A stretch of 63,700 bases of DNA from NCBI RefSeq assembly GCF_013277515.1, contig NZ_VMNB01000013.1:1-63700 (forward strand), given 5' to 3'. The stretch's first letter is position 1. Every line of letters starts with the position of its first letter. Shown here one piece after another: positions 38,621 through 47,763 of the stretch. This DNA is from Streptococcus sp. k-402. GTDB lineage: Bacteria > Bacillota > Bacilli > Lactobacillales > Streptococcaceae. The translations under genes were made by a program, and so were the position numbers. A model generated the notes under the pieces. The model saw only the letters and a list, made by a program, of their open reading frames with translations. It was not told the DNA's origin and made no database searches.

Positions 38621-39469
38621 ATGAATAATAATTTACTGGTATTACAATCAGACTTTGGTCTGGTTGATGGTGCGGTATCGGCTATGATTGGAGTGGCTTT
38701 AGAAGAATCTCCAACCTTAAAAATTCATCACTTGACGCACGATATCACGCCTTATAATATTTTTGAGGGGAGTTACCGTCTCTTTCAGACGGTGGATTAC
38801 TGGCCTGAGGGAACGACATTTGTATCGGTGGTCGATCCAGGTGTCGGCTCGAAACGTAAGAGTGTAGTTGCCAAGACTGCAAAAAATCAATACATTGTCA
38901 CGCCAGACAATGGAACGCTTTCTTTTATCAAGAAACACGTTGGCATTGTAGCCATTCGTGAGATTTCTGAGGTGGCCAATAGACGTCAAAATACAGAGCA
39001 TTCTTATACCTTCCACGGTCGTGATGTTTATGCTTATACTGGTGCTAAACTAGCCAGCGGTCACATTACTTTTGAGGAAGTGGGGCCAGAGCTCAGTGTG
39101 GATCAGATTGTGGAGCTTCCAGTCGTAGAGACAATCATTGAAGATCATCTGGTAAGGGGAGCTATTGATATTCTGGATGTGCGTTTCGGCTCGCTTTGGA
39201 CCTCTATCACACGAGAAGAATTTTACAAGTTGGAACCAGAATTTGGTGACCGTTTTGAAGTGACCATCTATCATGCTGATATGCTGGTCTATCAAAATCA
39301 GGTTGTTTATGGCAAATCATTTGCAGATGTGAGAATTGGGCAACCCATCCTTTACATCAATTCTCTCTATCGTTTAGGTCTGGCTATCAACCAAGGTTCC
39401 TTTGCCAAGGCCTATAATGTGGGTGTCGGTTCATCTTGGACCATTGAAATAAAGAAAATAGAATCATAA
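38621..39469 (+). CDS. SAM hydrolase-like protein (DUF62)
   Basis: A 282-residue protein of the DUF62/SAM hydroxide adenosyltransferase family, related to fluorinases. The N-terminal LVLQSDFGLVDGAVSAMIGV has the conserved T/S-D-F-G substrate loop, FVSVVDPGVGSKRKSV the family Asp-Pro-Gly-Val-Gly motif, and GRDVYAYTGAKLASG a third. Family members split S-adenosylmethionine to adenosine and methionine. I chose the ATG at 38621, six bases after AGGAGA. It lies 15 bases upstream of a UPF0397 transporter component, suggesting linked salvage of a nucleoside or methionine compound. Confidence 0.85.
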   Translation: MNNNLLVLQSDFGLVDGAVSAMIGVALEESPTLKIHHLTHDITPYNIFEGSYRLFQTVDYWPEGTTFVSVVDPGVGSKRKSVVAKTAKNQYIVTPDNGTLSFIKKHVGIVAIREISEVANRRQNTEHSYTFHGRDVYAYTGAKLASGHITFEEVGPELSVDQIVELPVVETIIEDHLVRGAIDILDVRFGSLWTSITREEFYKLEPEFGDRFEVTIYHADMLVYQNQVVYGKSFADVRIGQPILYINSLYRLGLAINQGSFAKAYNVGVGSSWTIEIKKIES

Positions 39470-39484
39470 AATAGGAGAATATAG

Positions 39485-40030
39485 ATGAAAAATCAATCAA
39501 TTAAACAAGTTGTTGCTATCGGTGTTGGAGCTGCGCTCTTTGTTGTCATCGGAATGATCAGCATTCCGACACCTGTTCCAAATACAAGCATCCAGCTTCA
39601 GTATGCGGTACAGAGCCTCTTGTCTATCATTTTTGGCCCTCTAGTGGGATTACTTGTTGGTTTAATTGGTCATGCAGTGAAGGACTCTCTCGCTGGCTAC
39701 GGCCTTTGGTGGACTTGGATTATTGCTAGTGGTCTCTTTGGTCTAGCTGTGGGGCTATTTAGAAAGTATGTTCGCGTGATCAATGGTGTCTTTGACTGGA
39801 AAGATATTCTTATTTTTAACCTCATTCAACTACTTGCAAATGCTCTTGTTTGGGGTGTCTTGGCACCACTTGGAGATGTTGTGATTTATCAAGAAGCCGC
39901 AGAAAAAGTATTTGCCCAAGGGATTGTTGCGGGAATTGCTAATGGTGTATCTGTAGCTATTGCAGGAACTCTTCTCTTACTTGCCTATGCAGGAACTCAA
40001 ACTCGTGCAGGAAGTTTGAAAAAGGACTAA
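39485..40030 (+). CDS. ECF transporter S component, UPF0397 family
   Basis: A 181-residue membrane protein with about five or six helices, opening [41 protein letters not shown], the UPF0397 signature. These are substrate-binding S components of energy-coupling factor importers. Dedicated ATPase and T-component genes follow 170 bases later, so this is a group I ECF system. The vitamin or nucleoside substrate is not known; the upstream DUF62 gene is the best hint. Confidence 0.9.
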   Translation: MKNQSIKQVVAIGVGAALFVVIGMISIPTPVPNTSIQLQYAVQSLLSIIFGPLVGLLVGLIGHAVKDSLAGYGLWWTWIIASGLFGLAVGLFRKYVRVINGVFDWKDILIFNLIQLLANALVWGVLAPLGDVVIYQEAAEKVFAQGIVAGIANGVSVAIAGTLLLLAYAGTQTRAGSLKKD

Positions 40031-40040
40031 AATGATGGAG

Positions 40041-40064
40041 AAGGCTGGGCAACCAGTCTTTTTC
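40041..40064 (+). terminator. Terminator between S component and ECF ATPase
   Basis: AAGGCTGG-GCAA-CCAGTCTT followed by TTT. A weak -10 (GATAAAAT) before 40199 would restart transcription. Read partly through, it would set a high ratio of S component to ATPase. Confidence 0.6.
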
Positions 40065-40198
40065 GATGTTTATAGATTAGTTAGGCAAGTAAGCTAGGAT
40101 AGGACTCTTTTTGGTGCTAAGATTTTAAGAGAAGAGACTGCAAGAAGGGTTCGATTTATGATAAAATAGAAGTCTAAGAAGCGAATGAAGAGAGTAAG

Positions 40199-41881
40199 AT
40201 GAAAGAAGCTATAATTGAGTGGAAGGATTTCTCTTTCCGGTATGAAACACAACAAGAACCGACCTTGCAAGGGATGAATTTGACCATTTACAAGGGAGAG
40301 AAAGTCTTAATTGTTGGCCCATCTGGATCAGGTAAATCTACCTTGGGTCAGTGTTTAAATGGAATCATTCCAAATATTTACAAGGGTCAGATGTCTGGAG
40401 AATTTTTGATTAAGGGGCAAGCGGCCTTTGATATGAGCATCTACGATAAATCTCATTTAGTCAGTACAGTTTTGCAGGATACAGATGGGCAGTTTATCGG
40501 CCTGTCTGTGGCAGAGGACTTGGCTTTTGCTCTGGAAAATGATGTAACAGGACTAGAAGAGATGAAAAGCCGTGTTCATAAATGGGCTGAAAAGCTGGAC
40601 CTTCTTCCTTTACTGAATCAGCGTCCCCAGGATTTGTCAGGTGGACAAAAGCAGCGGGTCAGTCTGGCTGGTGTCTTGATTGATGAAAGTCCGATTCTTT
40701 TGTTTGATGAGCCGCTCGCCAATCTGGATCCCAAGTCAGGTCAGGATATTATCGAATTGATTGACCAGATTCATAAGGAGGAGGGGACGACGACCCTTAT
40801 TATTGAGCACCGTTTGGAGGATGTTCTGCATCGCCCTGTCGATCGGATTGTCTTGATAAACGATGGTCGTATCCTCTTTAATGGGAGCCCTGACCAGCTA
40901 CTGGCGACTGATTTATTGACACAAAATGGAATTCGAGAACCTCTTTATCTAACGACTCTCCGTCAATTGGGTGTGGATTTAAAGAAGGAAGAACAATTAG
41001 CAGATCTGGATAACTTGTCCATCTCAAAAGGTCAGGTTCAGTTACAGACGGAATTGGCAAAAGAAACCCCAGATTTACAGTCGCTCTTTAGATTAGAGGA
41101 CGTGTCTTTTTCTTATGATGATAGACCGATTTTAAAATCTCTTCATCTGAACATCAAAAAAGGCGAAAAGATTGCCATTGTCGGGAAAAATGGGGCTGGG
41201 AAATCAACCCTTGCCAAGGCCTTAAGTAGCTTTATCCAGACGGAAGGCCGCTATCTTTGGGAAGAGCAGGATATAAAAGGAGATTCTGTTACAGAGCGGG
41301 CGGAACGAGTAGGCTATGTGCTGCAAAATCCTAATCAAATGATTTCAACCAATATGATTTTTGACGAGGTGGCTCTGGGACTTCGTTTGCGAGGTGTGGA
41401 CGAGCAGGAAATTGAAACGAAAGTCTATGAAACCTTGAAAATATGTGGTCTATATGAATTCCGTAATTGGCCCATTTCTGCTCTGTCATTTGGTCAGAAA
41501 AAACGTGTCACCATTGCTTCAATTTTGGTCTTAGGGGCTGAAATTATCCTCTTAGATGAACCGACTGCTGGTCAAGACCAGAAGAACTATACTGAGATTA
41601 TGGAATTTCTTGAAGAACTGCATCAAAAAGGTCATACCATTGTCATGATTACGCATGATATGCAATTGATGCTGGATTATTCAGATCGGGCCCTTGTCAT
41701 GGTGGATGGGGAATTGATTGCCGATACCGATCCAGCTAGTCTCTTGAGCAATCCTGAGCTGTTAGTAAAAGCCAATCTAAAAGAAACCTCTATCTTTAAC
41801 TTGGCCAAGAAACTAGACGTGGATCCACTTGCTTTAACGGCATTTTACAAAGAAAGGAGAGAAGGATGCAAGCTAAATTAA
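40199..41881 (+). CDS. ECF transporter double ATPase
   Basis: A 560-residue tandem ATPase combining both A components of an ECF transporter. First module: Walker [10 protein letters not shown] near residue 40, signature LSGGQKQR, Walker [13 protein letters not shown]. Second module: Walker [10 protein letters not shown] near 330, a degenerate signature LSFGQKKR, Walker [12 protein letters not shown]. It is related to the YkoD/CbiO type. It overlaps the T-component gene by 16 bases. Together with the UPF0397 protein these form a complete importer. Confidence 0.93.
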   Translation: MKEAIIEWKDFSFRYETQQEPTLQGMNLTIYKGEKVLIVGPSGSGKSTLGQCLNGIIPNIYKGQMSGEFLIKGQAAFDMSIYDKSHLVSTVLQDTDGQFIGLSVAEDLAFALENDVTGLEEMKSRVHKWAEKLDLLPLLNQRPQDLSGGQKQRVSLAGVLIDESPILLFDEPLANLDPKSGQDIIELIDQIHKEEGTTTLIIEHRLEDVLHRPVDRIVLINDGRILFNGSPDQLLATDLLTQNGIREPLYLTTLRQLGVDLKKEEQLADLDNLSISKGQVQLQTELAKETPDLQSLFRLEDVSFSYDDRPILKSLHLNIKKGEKIAIVGKNGAGKSTLAKALSSFIQTEGRYLWEEQDIKGDSVTERAERVGYVLQNPNQMISTNMIFDEVALGLRLRGVDEQEIETKVYETLKICGLYEFRNWPISALSFGQKKRVTIASILVLGAEIILLDEPTAGQDQKNYTEIMEFLEELHQKGHTIVMITHDMQLMLDYSDRALVMVDGELIADTDPASLLSNPELLVKANLKETSIFNLAKKLDVDPLALTAFYKERREGCKLN

Positions 41882-42696
41882 TTGGTTACCAGCATAGAGA
41901 TACTGTGATTCATCGCTTGTCAGGAGCTGCTAAACTCCTTTTTTTCATCCTCGTGTCATTGGCGGCCATGATTAGCTATGATACCAGACTGCTTGTTCTG
42001 ATTGCCATCTTTTCGGTCTTTCTCCTCTATTTGTCAGAGATCCGCTTCAAAGATGTTTCTTTTGTGGCAGTTTTTGCGACGGTATTTGCCGTTTTAAACG
42101 TCTTGATGGTCTATCTCTTTTCTCCCGAGTATGGGGTTGGACTTTACGGAGAGAGAAGTGTGATTTGGCAGGGAATCGGTGCCTACACTCTGACCAGCCA
42201 AGAGCTCTTTTATCTGCTAAATTTGGCTATTAAGTACCTTTGTACCATTCCTCTGGCTATTATTTTTTTGATGACAACCCACCCTAGTCAGTTTGCTTCC
42301 AGTTTAAATCAAATCGGTGTGTCCTATAAGATTGCCTATTCTGTCAGCCTGACCTTGCGCTATATTCCAGATTTGCAGGAAGAATTCTTTACTATCAAGA
42401 TGTCTCAGGAAGCGCGTGGGATGGAATTATCCAAGAAAGCTTCTCTTATGAAACGAATCAAAGGCAATCTGCGCATTATTACGCCCTTGATTTTTAGCTC
42501 GCTAGAACGCATTGATACTATCGCGACCGCCATGGAGCTTCGTCGCTTTGGGAAAGAGAAAAAACGCACTTGGTATAGTTATCAGGCCTTGAAAAAAGGA
42601 GACTATCTTACCTTGCTCTTGGCAGCCTTGTTTTTAGTAGCTAGTTTACTACTTATCTTGCAGAATCAGGGACGATTTTACAACCCTTGGAAATAG
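41866..42696 (+). CDS. ECF transporter T component
   Basis: A 276-residue membrane protein of the CbiQ/EcfT family, with five or so hydrophobic helices and the coupling-helix motif [16 protein letters not shown] (ARG signature) around residue 185 and a second AMELRRFG signature near residue 225. It docks the S component to the ATPases. It is the last gene of the operon. Confidence 0.93.
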   Translation: MQAKLIGYQHRDTVIHRLSGAAKLLFFILVSLAAMISYDTRLLVLIAIFSVFLLYLSEIRFKDVSFVAVFATVFAVLNVLMVYLFSPEYGVGLYGERSVIWQGIGAYTLTSQELFYLLNLAIKYLCTIPLAIIFLMTTHPSQFASSLNQIGVSYKIAYSVSLTLRYIPDLQEEFFTIKMSQEARGMELSKKASLMKRIKGNLRIITPLIFSSLERIDTIATAMELRRFGKEKKRTWYSYQALKKGDYLTLLLAALFLVASLLLILQNQGRFYNPWK

Positions 42697-42729
42697 CTTG
42701 AAAAAATTGAAAAAATCAAGTCGTTTCTA

Positions 42730-42888
42730 TTGACAATGATTCTGAAAGTGTTATACTAAGAAAGTAGTTTCGCTGATTTACTTCAAACCTGTTGTGAGGT
42801 AAGTTAACGATGCCTTAACCACGCTGTTTGCTGAGCTTGACTCCGGGCAGTGTGGCTATTTTTTTGCAATGGTGAAAGGAAGCAAGTC
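42730..42888 (+). promoter_or_regulatory. Promoter and structured leader of trmL
   Basis: A consensus promoter (TTGACA 42730-42735, 16 bases, TATACT 42752-42757) starts a leader of about 120 bases. Near its end, CCACGCTG can pair with CAGTGTGG, followed by CTATTTTTTTG, a terminator-like hairpin before the start codon. A smaller GTTAA/TTAAC stem precedes it. This looks like an attenuator or an independent small RNA. I do not recognise the class. Confidence 0.55.
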
Positions 42889-43392
42889 ATGACAAATCAC
42901 ATTGTATTATTTGAACCTCAAATTCCACAAAATACAGGCAATATCGCGCGTACTTGCGCTGCGACCAATTCTCCCCTCCACATCATCAAGCCTATGGGCT
43001 TTCCTATTGATGACCGCAAGATGAAGCGAGCTGGATTGGATTACTGGGATAAACTAGAGATTTATTTTTACGAGAGTTTGGAGGATTTCATGTCTCAGAT
43101 GAAGGGCAAACTCTATCTGATCTCAAAATTTGCTGAGAAAGTGTATTCTGATGTGGATTTATCGACTGACGAGGACCATTATTTTCTATTTGGACGTGAA
43201 GACAAGGGCTTGCCGGAGGACTTTATGCGAGAACATCCTGAAAAGGCTCTCCGTATTCCCATGAATGATGAACATGTCCGTAGTCTCAATGTGTCTAATA
43301 CCGTCTGCATGATTGTCTACGAAGCCCTCCGCCAGCAGAACTTTGCAGGTCTTGAGCTCGTTCATACCTATGAAGTGGATAAATTGAAATAA
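42889..43392 (+). CDS. trmL: tRNA (cytidine/uridine-2'-O-)-methyltransferase TrmL
   Basis: A 167-residue SPOUT-superfamily methyltransferase that 2'-O-methylates the wobble base of certain leucine tRNAs. Motifs include [30 protein letters not shown] and the knot-forming end [22 protein letters not shown] chose the ATG at 42889 with its GAAAGGAAG site; the upstream in-frame ATG lies in the leader hairpin's tail. Length is normal. Confidence 0.95.
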   Translation: MTNHIVLFEPQIPQNTGNIARTCAATNSPLHIIKPMGFPIDDRKMKRAGLDYWDKLEIYFYESLEDFMSQMKGKLYLISKFAEKVYSDVDLSTDEDHYFLFGREDKGLPEDFMREHPEKALRIPMNDEHVRSLNVSNTVCMIVYEALRQQNFAGLELVHTYEVDKLK

Positions 43393-43418
43393 AAAATGAA
43401 AATGAAAATGAACAAAAT

Positions 43419-43440
43419 GCTTGCGCTTGCAAGCGTTTTT
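43419..43440 (+). terminator. trmL terminator overlapping the ribU promoter
   Basis: GCTTG-CGCTTG-CAAGC followed by GTTTTTT. The ribU promoter (TTGCGC 43421-43426, 17 bases, TATGAT 43444-43449) lies partly inside it. Confidence 0.6.
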
Positions 43441-43455
43441 TGTTATGATAAAAGA

Positions 43456-43666
43456 GTCTTCAGGGCAGGGTGAAATTCCCGACCGGCGGTAAATTTGACT
43501 ATCTATTTTAGCTTTCTCGTCGTTGTCTTGTCTCGATATACTTTAAGTATTATCTTCGACTGCGACGCCTAGATAAATCTAAAATATCTTAGCCAAATAA
43601 GTCCGCGAGCGCAAGCTGATGTGGTGAGATTCCACAACCGACAGTATAGTCTGGATGGGAGAAGAC
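43456..43666 (+). ncRNA. FMN riboswitch (RFN element)
   Basis: The conserved RFN blocks are present: CAGGGCAGGGTGAAATTCCC, GACCGGCGGTAAA, GCAAGCTGATGTGGTGAGA, TTCCACAACCGACAGT and TAGTCTGGATGGGAGAAGA. It senses flavin mononucleotide and reduces expression of the downstream riboflavin transporter gene. The variable arm (about 43497-43600) is unusually long and folds into an imperfect hairpin of its own. Confidence 0.95.
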
Positions 43667-43833
43667 GAAAGAATGGCTTTGTCTGTTCTGATAGATTTAT
43701 AGCTAAACTGTAACCGCTTGCTTGAATTTTCTTAATAGAGTGAGAGGGAAGATTTGGGATATAAAAAGTGAGAATAGATAGAGGAATCCTTTCTAACTTC
43801 TTCTGATTTTATAGAAAATTGGAGGAACCTGTT

Positions 43834-44397
43834 ATGACAAACACACGTCGACTTTCGACCATTGCAATTCTATCAGCCATCTCATTTGTGCTGATGTACT
43901 TTGACTTTCCGCTCTTGCCAGCGGCATCCTTCCTCAAGATCGAATTTAGTATCTTGCCAGTCCTTGTGGGTCTGGTGGTCATGGATTTGCCTGCTGCTCT
44001 AGGAGTTCTCTTGCTTCGCTCACTCTTGAAACTGCTTCTTAACAGCCAGGGAGTGAATACTTACATTGGTTTGCCAATGAATATCGTAGCTTTGGGAGTT
44101 TTTGTCATCGTATTTGCTTTGATTTGGAAAAAGGAACGGACAACTCTTCGTTTCCTGCTAGGCTCTCTAGCTGGGACTATTGGTTTAACCGTGGCAATGT
44201 TGGTTCTCAACTATGTTTATGCTGTTCCTTTGTACGCTAAGTTTGCTAACTTTGATATTGGAAAAATTTTGGGACTTTCCAACTACCTAATGACCATGGT
44301 ATTACCTTTTAACTTGATTGAGGGTGTAATCTTTGCCGTTTCATTCTGGTTGTTGTATGTTCTCTTGAAACCAACCTTAAAACATTATGAGAGATAA
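43834..44397 (+). CDS. ribU: Riboflavin ECF transporter S component
   Basis: A 187-residue membrane protein with six helices, opening TRRLSTIAILSAISFVLMYFDFPLLPAASFLKIEFS, the RibU signature. It binds riboflavin and works with the shared ECF module (EcfA1A2T), which is encoded elsewhere. An FMN riboswitch upstream fixes the substrate. The ATG at 43834 follows GGAGGA; an in-frame ATG 15 bases earlier overlaps that site and is rejected. It overlaps the next gene by 11 bases. Confidence 0.96.
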   Translation: MTNTRRLSTIAILSAISFVLMYFDFPLLPAASFLKIEFSILPVLVGLVVMDLPAALGVLLLRSLLKLLLNSQGVNTYIGLPMNIVALGVFVIVFALIWKKERTTLRFLLGSLAGTIGLTVAMLVLNYVYAVPLYAKFANFDIGKILGLSNYLMTMVLPFNLIEGVIFAVSFWLLYVLLKPTLKHYER

Positions 44398-45037
44398 ACA
44401 AACATTTTTAATGAAGGGCAGTTTTGCCCTTTTACTTTTCGTTATTCTTGGCTACATGGTCAAATTTTACCCTGACACGCTGGTCGGTTTTGACCAACCG
44501 ATACAGACTGTTGTTCGAGGAGACTTGCCAGATTACTTGACTATTCTTTTCCGAGCCATCACACGCTTGATTGATATCCCAGTAATTATCACTTGGGTTA
44601 TGCTGGTAGCTTTTATCTTTTATCGTAAGAAATGGAAGATAGAAAGTTTCTTTATGCTGGGGAATTTGGCTTTAGCGGGTCTTTTAATCGTGACTTTTAA
44701 AAACATCTACCAGCGCCCACGACCAGCTATTTTACACTTGGTTGAGGAGAAGGGATTTTCCTTTCCAAGTGGGCATTCTCTGGCTGTAACCTTGATGGTC
44801 GGCACTCTGATTGTCATCCTCAGTCAACGGATGAAAGATCCAGTCTGGAGAAAAATCGTGCAAATCGTGCTAGGTCTCTACCTAGTCAGTGTGCTGGTAT
44901 CGAGGGTCTATCTGGGAGTTCATTACCCATCAGATGTCCTTGCCAGTCTCTGTGTCGGCTTGGGAGTCCTGTTTATAGAGTTTCCCTTCTATGACAAGCT
45001 CCGCTTCCAATGGCGATTTAAAGGTAAGCAGAAGTGA
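44387..45037 (+). CDS. PAP2-family membrane phosphatase
   Basis: A 216-residue membrane phosphatase with the PAP2 motifs KNIYQRPRPAIL (motif 1), SFPSGHSLAV (motif 2) and SRVYLGVHYPSDV (motif 3, catalytic His). It has five or six helices. It may dephosphorylate phosphatidylglycerol phosphate or undecaprenyl pyrophosphate. It overlaps ribU by 11 bases, so it shares the FMN riboswitch transcript. Confidence 0.92.
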   Translation: MRDKQTFLMKGSFALLLFVILGYMVKFYPDTLVGFDQPIQTVVRGDLPDYLTILFRAITRLIDIPVIITWVMLVAFIFYRKKWKIESFFMLGNLALAGLLIVTFKNIYQRPRPAILHLVEEKGFSFPSGHSLAVTLMVGTLIVILSQRMKDPVWRKIVQIVLGLYLVSVLVSRVYLGVHYPSDVLASLCVGLGVLFIEFPFYDKLRFQWRFKGKQK

Positions 45038-45064
45038 ATATCAAATTCCTTTGAGGAGAAAGAA

Positions 45065-45407
45065 ATGAAAGTCAATATAGCAGATCTTCATCCGACTCAA
45101 CTATACTTATCAGAAAAGAAACTGCTTGTTGATTACAGATGGGCATCACAGGGCTTATCAGACTTTATTGGCAGGTAGGGATACGATTTCTGCTGAGTGG
45201 GATAGAGATGGTGGTGATGAACTATATCATCTCTATGCGCAAGCCTGCGAAGAAAGAAAAATTTACTCTGTTCTGGATTTAAAAAATCATATCTTAGCTA
45301 AAAATGAGTATGAAGCAAAATGGTATAACTGGTGTGATGGTTTTAATCAAGCAGCAACTCTTTTGTTGAAAAGGAAAGCAGATGAAACGGATTTTACAAA
45401 TAGATAA
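45065..45407 (+). pseudogene. ParB-like nuclease-domain gene, internally deleted
   Basis: An ATG at 45065 with a GGAGAAAG site opens MKVNIADLHPTQLYLSEKKL and, in that frame, ends soon at 45177. In the next frame the sequence continues with LLITDGHHRAYQTLLAG, then a long C-terminal part to 45407. TDGHHRAYQ is a ParB/sulfiredoxin-like motif. The N-terminal piece (residues 1-20) joins the motif directly, so I infer a lost stretch of roughly 30 codons that shifted the frame. The end overlaps the next acetyltransferase gene by 26 bases. Confidence 0.65.
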
Positions 45408-45861
45408 TGCACTGCGTCTTGTTCCTTATTATAAGGTCAATCATTGTGAAGAAGCTTTTGCTTGGTATCAGGATGTGAACTTGGTTCACCTCGTAGATGG
45501 TGTGAAGAGACCTTATAGTCAAGAAACTTTGGAAGCTATGTATTCCCATTTGGATCAGCATGGTGAACTTTTTTGGATTGAAGTCAAGGAGAAGGGGGAA
45601 TGGTTTCCAATTGGGGATGTTACACTATCTCAGGATAATCTCCCCATTGTGATTGGGAATTCCGCTTACCAACATCGAGGACTTGGAAAAAAGATTCTAA
45701 GTGCTTTAATTGAATTGGCTCGAGTAAAAGGATGGAAAGAATTGAGAGTCAAGGAAATCTACACCTACAATCATGCTTCTAGGAGGTGTTTCAAGTCGCT
45801 TGGATTTGTGGAAAATGGAGCAACAGAAAAAGGAATGAGTTTTATATTGAAATTAGTCTAA
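45382..45861 (+). CDS. GNAT-family acetyltransferase
   Basis: A 159-residue GNAT fold: the acetyl-CoA loop is seen in AYQHRGLGKKILSALIELA (Q-x-x-G-x-G/A) near residue 95, and the C-terminal YNHASRRCFKSLGFVENG is the usual final motif. The substrate is unknown. It overlaps the broken ParB-like gene, so their expression was probably coupled. Confidence 0.88.
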   Translation: MKRILQIDNALRLVPYYKVNHCEEAFAWYQDVNLVHLVDGVKRPYSQETLEAMYSHLDQHGELFWIEVKEKGEWFPIGDVTLSQDNLPIVIGNSAYQHRGLGKKILSALIELARVKGWKELRVKEIYTYNHASRRCFKSLGFVENGATEKGMSFILKLV

Positions 45862-45867
45862 TCTAAC

Positions 45868-46086
45868 TTGTTTTTTAACTCAAAATCTGATAAACTATGT
45901 AGTAATTGAATAGCAATCCGCAAGACTAGTAGCCCAATGGAAGTATATCAGGGAGGAGAGCCGTGACTGCAAGCTCTCTATATGAAAGCTGGGTGAATTC
46001 ACTTGCGCATGGATTTAGAAATGAAGGTCTGACTTGTCAGATGAAAACGGATGGTACCGCGTGTCAACGCTCCGAGTGGAGTTTTT
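45868..46086 (+). ncRNA. Phe-specific T-box leader of pheS
   Basis: Promoter TTGTTT (45868-45873), 17 bases, TAAACT (45891-45896), then a T-box leader. The specifier region GGTGAATTCAC shows codon TTC (45998-46000), the phenylalanine codon; the conserved T-box ATGGTACCGCGTG is at about 46051-46063, and a CTCC-GAGT-GGAG terminator with TTTTT ends at 46086. Uncharged tRNA-Phe would allow readthrough into pheS. Confidence 0.94.
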
Positions 46087-46131
46087 GGCATGTGGTTTTC
46101 TTTTTATCTACGAGAGACTGATGGAGGAATT

Positions 46132-47178
46132 ATGTCAACTATTGAAGAACAATTAAAAGCGCTTCGTGAAGAAACGCTGGCAAGCTTGAAGCAGATTACT
46201 GCTGAAAATGAAAAAGAGATGCAAGAATTGCGTGTCTCAGTCCTTGGTAAAAAAGGTTCGCTCACTGAAATCCTCAAAGGGATGAAAGATGTTTCTGCTG
46301 AGATGCGTCCAATCATTGGGAAACACGTCAATGAAGCTCGTGATGTCTTGACAGCTGCTTTTGAAGAAACAGCTAAGCTCTTGGAAGAAAAGAAAGTTGC
46401 GGCTCAACTGGCTAGCGAGAGTATCGATGTGACACTTCCAGGTCGTCCAGTTGCGACTGGTCACCGTCACGTTTTGACACAAACCAGTGAAGAAATCGAA
46501 GATATCTTCATCGGTATGGGGTACCAAGTCGTGGATGGTTTTGAAGTGGAGCAAGACTATTATAACTTTGAACGTATGAACCTTCCAAAAGACCACCCAG
46601 CTCGTGATATGCAGGACACTTTCTATATCACAGAAGAAATCTTGCTACGTACTCACACGTCTCCAGTTCAGGCGCGTGCTATGGATGCCCATGATTTCTC
46701 TAAAGGTCCTTTGAAAATGATTTCGCCAGGGCGTGTGTTCCGTCGTGACACAGACGATGCGACCCACAGTCACCAGTTCCACCAAATCGAAGGCTTGGTT
46801 GTTGGGAAAAACATCTCTATGGCAGACCTTCAAGGAACCCTTCAGTTGATTGTGAAAAAAATGTTTGGTGAAGAGCGTCAGATCCGTCTGCGCCCCTCTT
46901 ACTTCCCATTCACAGAGCCATCTGTTGAGGTGGATGTTTCTTGCTTCAAGTGTGGTGGAGAAGGCTGTAACGTATGTAAGAAAACAGGTTGGATCGAAAT
47001 TATGGGTGCCGGTATGGTTCACCCACGTGTCCTTGAAATGAGTGGTATCGATGCGACTGTTTACTCTGGATTTGCCTTTGGTCTTGGACAAGAGCGTGTA
47101 GCTATGCTCCGTTACGGAATCAACGATATTCGTGGATTCTACCAAGGAGATGTCCGCTTCTCAGAACAGTTTAAATAA
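46132..47178 (+). CDS. pheS: Phenylalanyl-tRNA synthetase alpha subunit
   Basis: A 348-residue class II synthetase subunit. It has an N-terminal coiled coil, motif 2 ([20 protein letters not shown]) and motif 3 near the end ([18 protein letters not shown]), plus a cysteine-rich [17 protein letters not shown] insert. I chose the ATG at 46132 ([14 protein letters not shown]) after GGAGGA; an in-frame ATG at 46051 lies inside the T-box and is not credible. Upstream control is by the Phe T-box. pheT follows after one acetyltransferase gene. Confidence 0.97.
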   Translation: MSTIEEQLKALREETLASLKQITAENEKEMQELRVSVLGKKGSLTEILKGMKDVSAEMRPIIGKHVNEARDVLTAAFEETAKLLEEKKVAAQLASESIDVTLPGRPVATGHRHVLTQTSEEIEDIFIGMGYQVVDGFEVEQDYYNFERMNLPKDHPARDMQDTFYITEEILLRTHTSPVQARAMDAHDFSKGPLKMISPGRVFRRDTDDATHSHQFHQIEGLVVGKNISMADLQGTLQLIVKKMFGEERQIRLRPSYFPFTEPSVEVDVSCFKCGGEGCNVCKKTGWIEIMGAGMVHPRVLEMSGIDATVYSGFAFGLGQERVAMLRYGINDIRGFYQGDVRFSEQFK

Positions 47179-47687
47179 TGATTAGAAAAGTAGAAAAGGC
47201 AGATGTTGAGGTGTTGGCTAACATAGCCAAACAAACCTTTCGTGAAACATTTGCGCATGATAATACGGAAGAGCAGTTACAGGAATACTTTGAAGAGGCT
47301 TATAGTCTGAGAGTTTTGTCAACTGAGTTGGAAAATACAGAATCCGAAACCTATTTCATTATGCATGAAGAGGAGATAGCTGGTTTTCTCAAAGTCAACT
47401 GGGGAAGTGCTCAGACTGAGAGAGAATTAGAGGATGCTTTTGAAATTCAGCGCCTCTATGTGCTACAAAAATTCCAAGGATTTGGACTCGGTAAGCAACT
47501 GTTTGAATTTGCTCTTGAACTTGCTACAAAAAATAGTTTTTTCTGGGCTTGGCTAGGTGTTTGGGAGCATAATACAAAAGCTCAAGCGTTTTATAACCGA
47601 TATGGTTTTAAAAAATTTAGCCAACATCATTTTATGGTTGGTCAAAAAGTAGATACGGATTGGTTACTGAAAAAGAAATTAAGGTAA
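47178..47687 (+). CDS. GNAT-family acetyltransferase between pheS and pheT
   Basis: A 169-residue GNAT protein with the acetyl-CoA loop KFQGFGLGKQLFEFAL near residue 95 and NTKAQAFYNRYGFKKF near the C-terminus. Its ATG overlaps the pheS stop by one base (TAATG), so it is translationally coupled and under the Phe T-box. Why an acetyltransferase sits inside the pheST operon is unclear. Confidence 0.9.
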   Translation: MIRKVEKADVEVLANIAKQTFRETFAHDNTEEQLQEYFEEAYSLRVLSTELENTESETYFIMHEEEIAGFLKVNWGSAQTERELEDAFEIQRLYVLQKFQGFGLGKQLFEFALELATKNSFFWAWLGVWEHNTKAQAFYNRYGFKKFSQHHFMVGQKVDTDWLLKKKLR

Positions 47688-47763
47688 GAAGAGGATTCTT
47701 CTATTGAAATGATAGGAAAGGAAAAGAACTAGAGTGACAACTGTCATTCTGGAAAACTAAATT

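Noticed and set aside
40041..40198. Riboswitch before the ECF ATPase gene
   Set aside because: Only a short terminator hairpin and a weak promoter are visible; no conserved thiamine, cobalamin, preQ1 or SAM riboswitch core was found.
46051..46131. Longer pheS start
   Set aside because: The in-frame ATG lies in the conserved T-box sequence before the leader terminator; the ATG at 46132 has the GGAGGA site and the family N-terminus.
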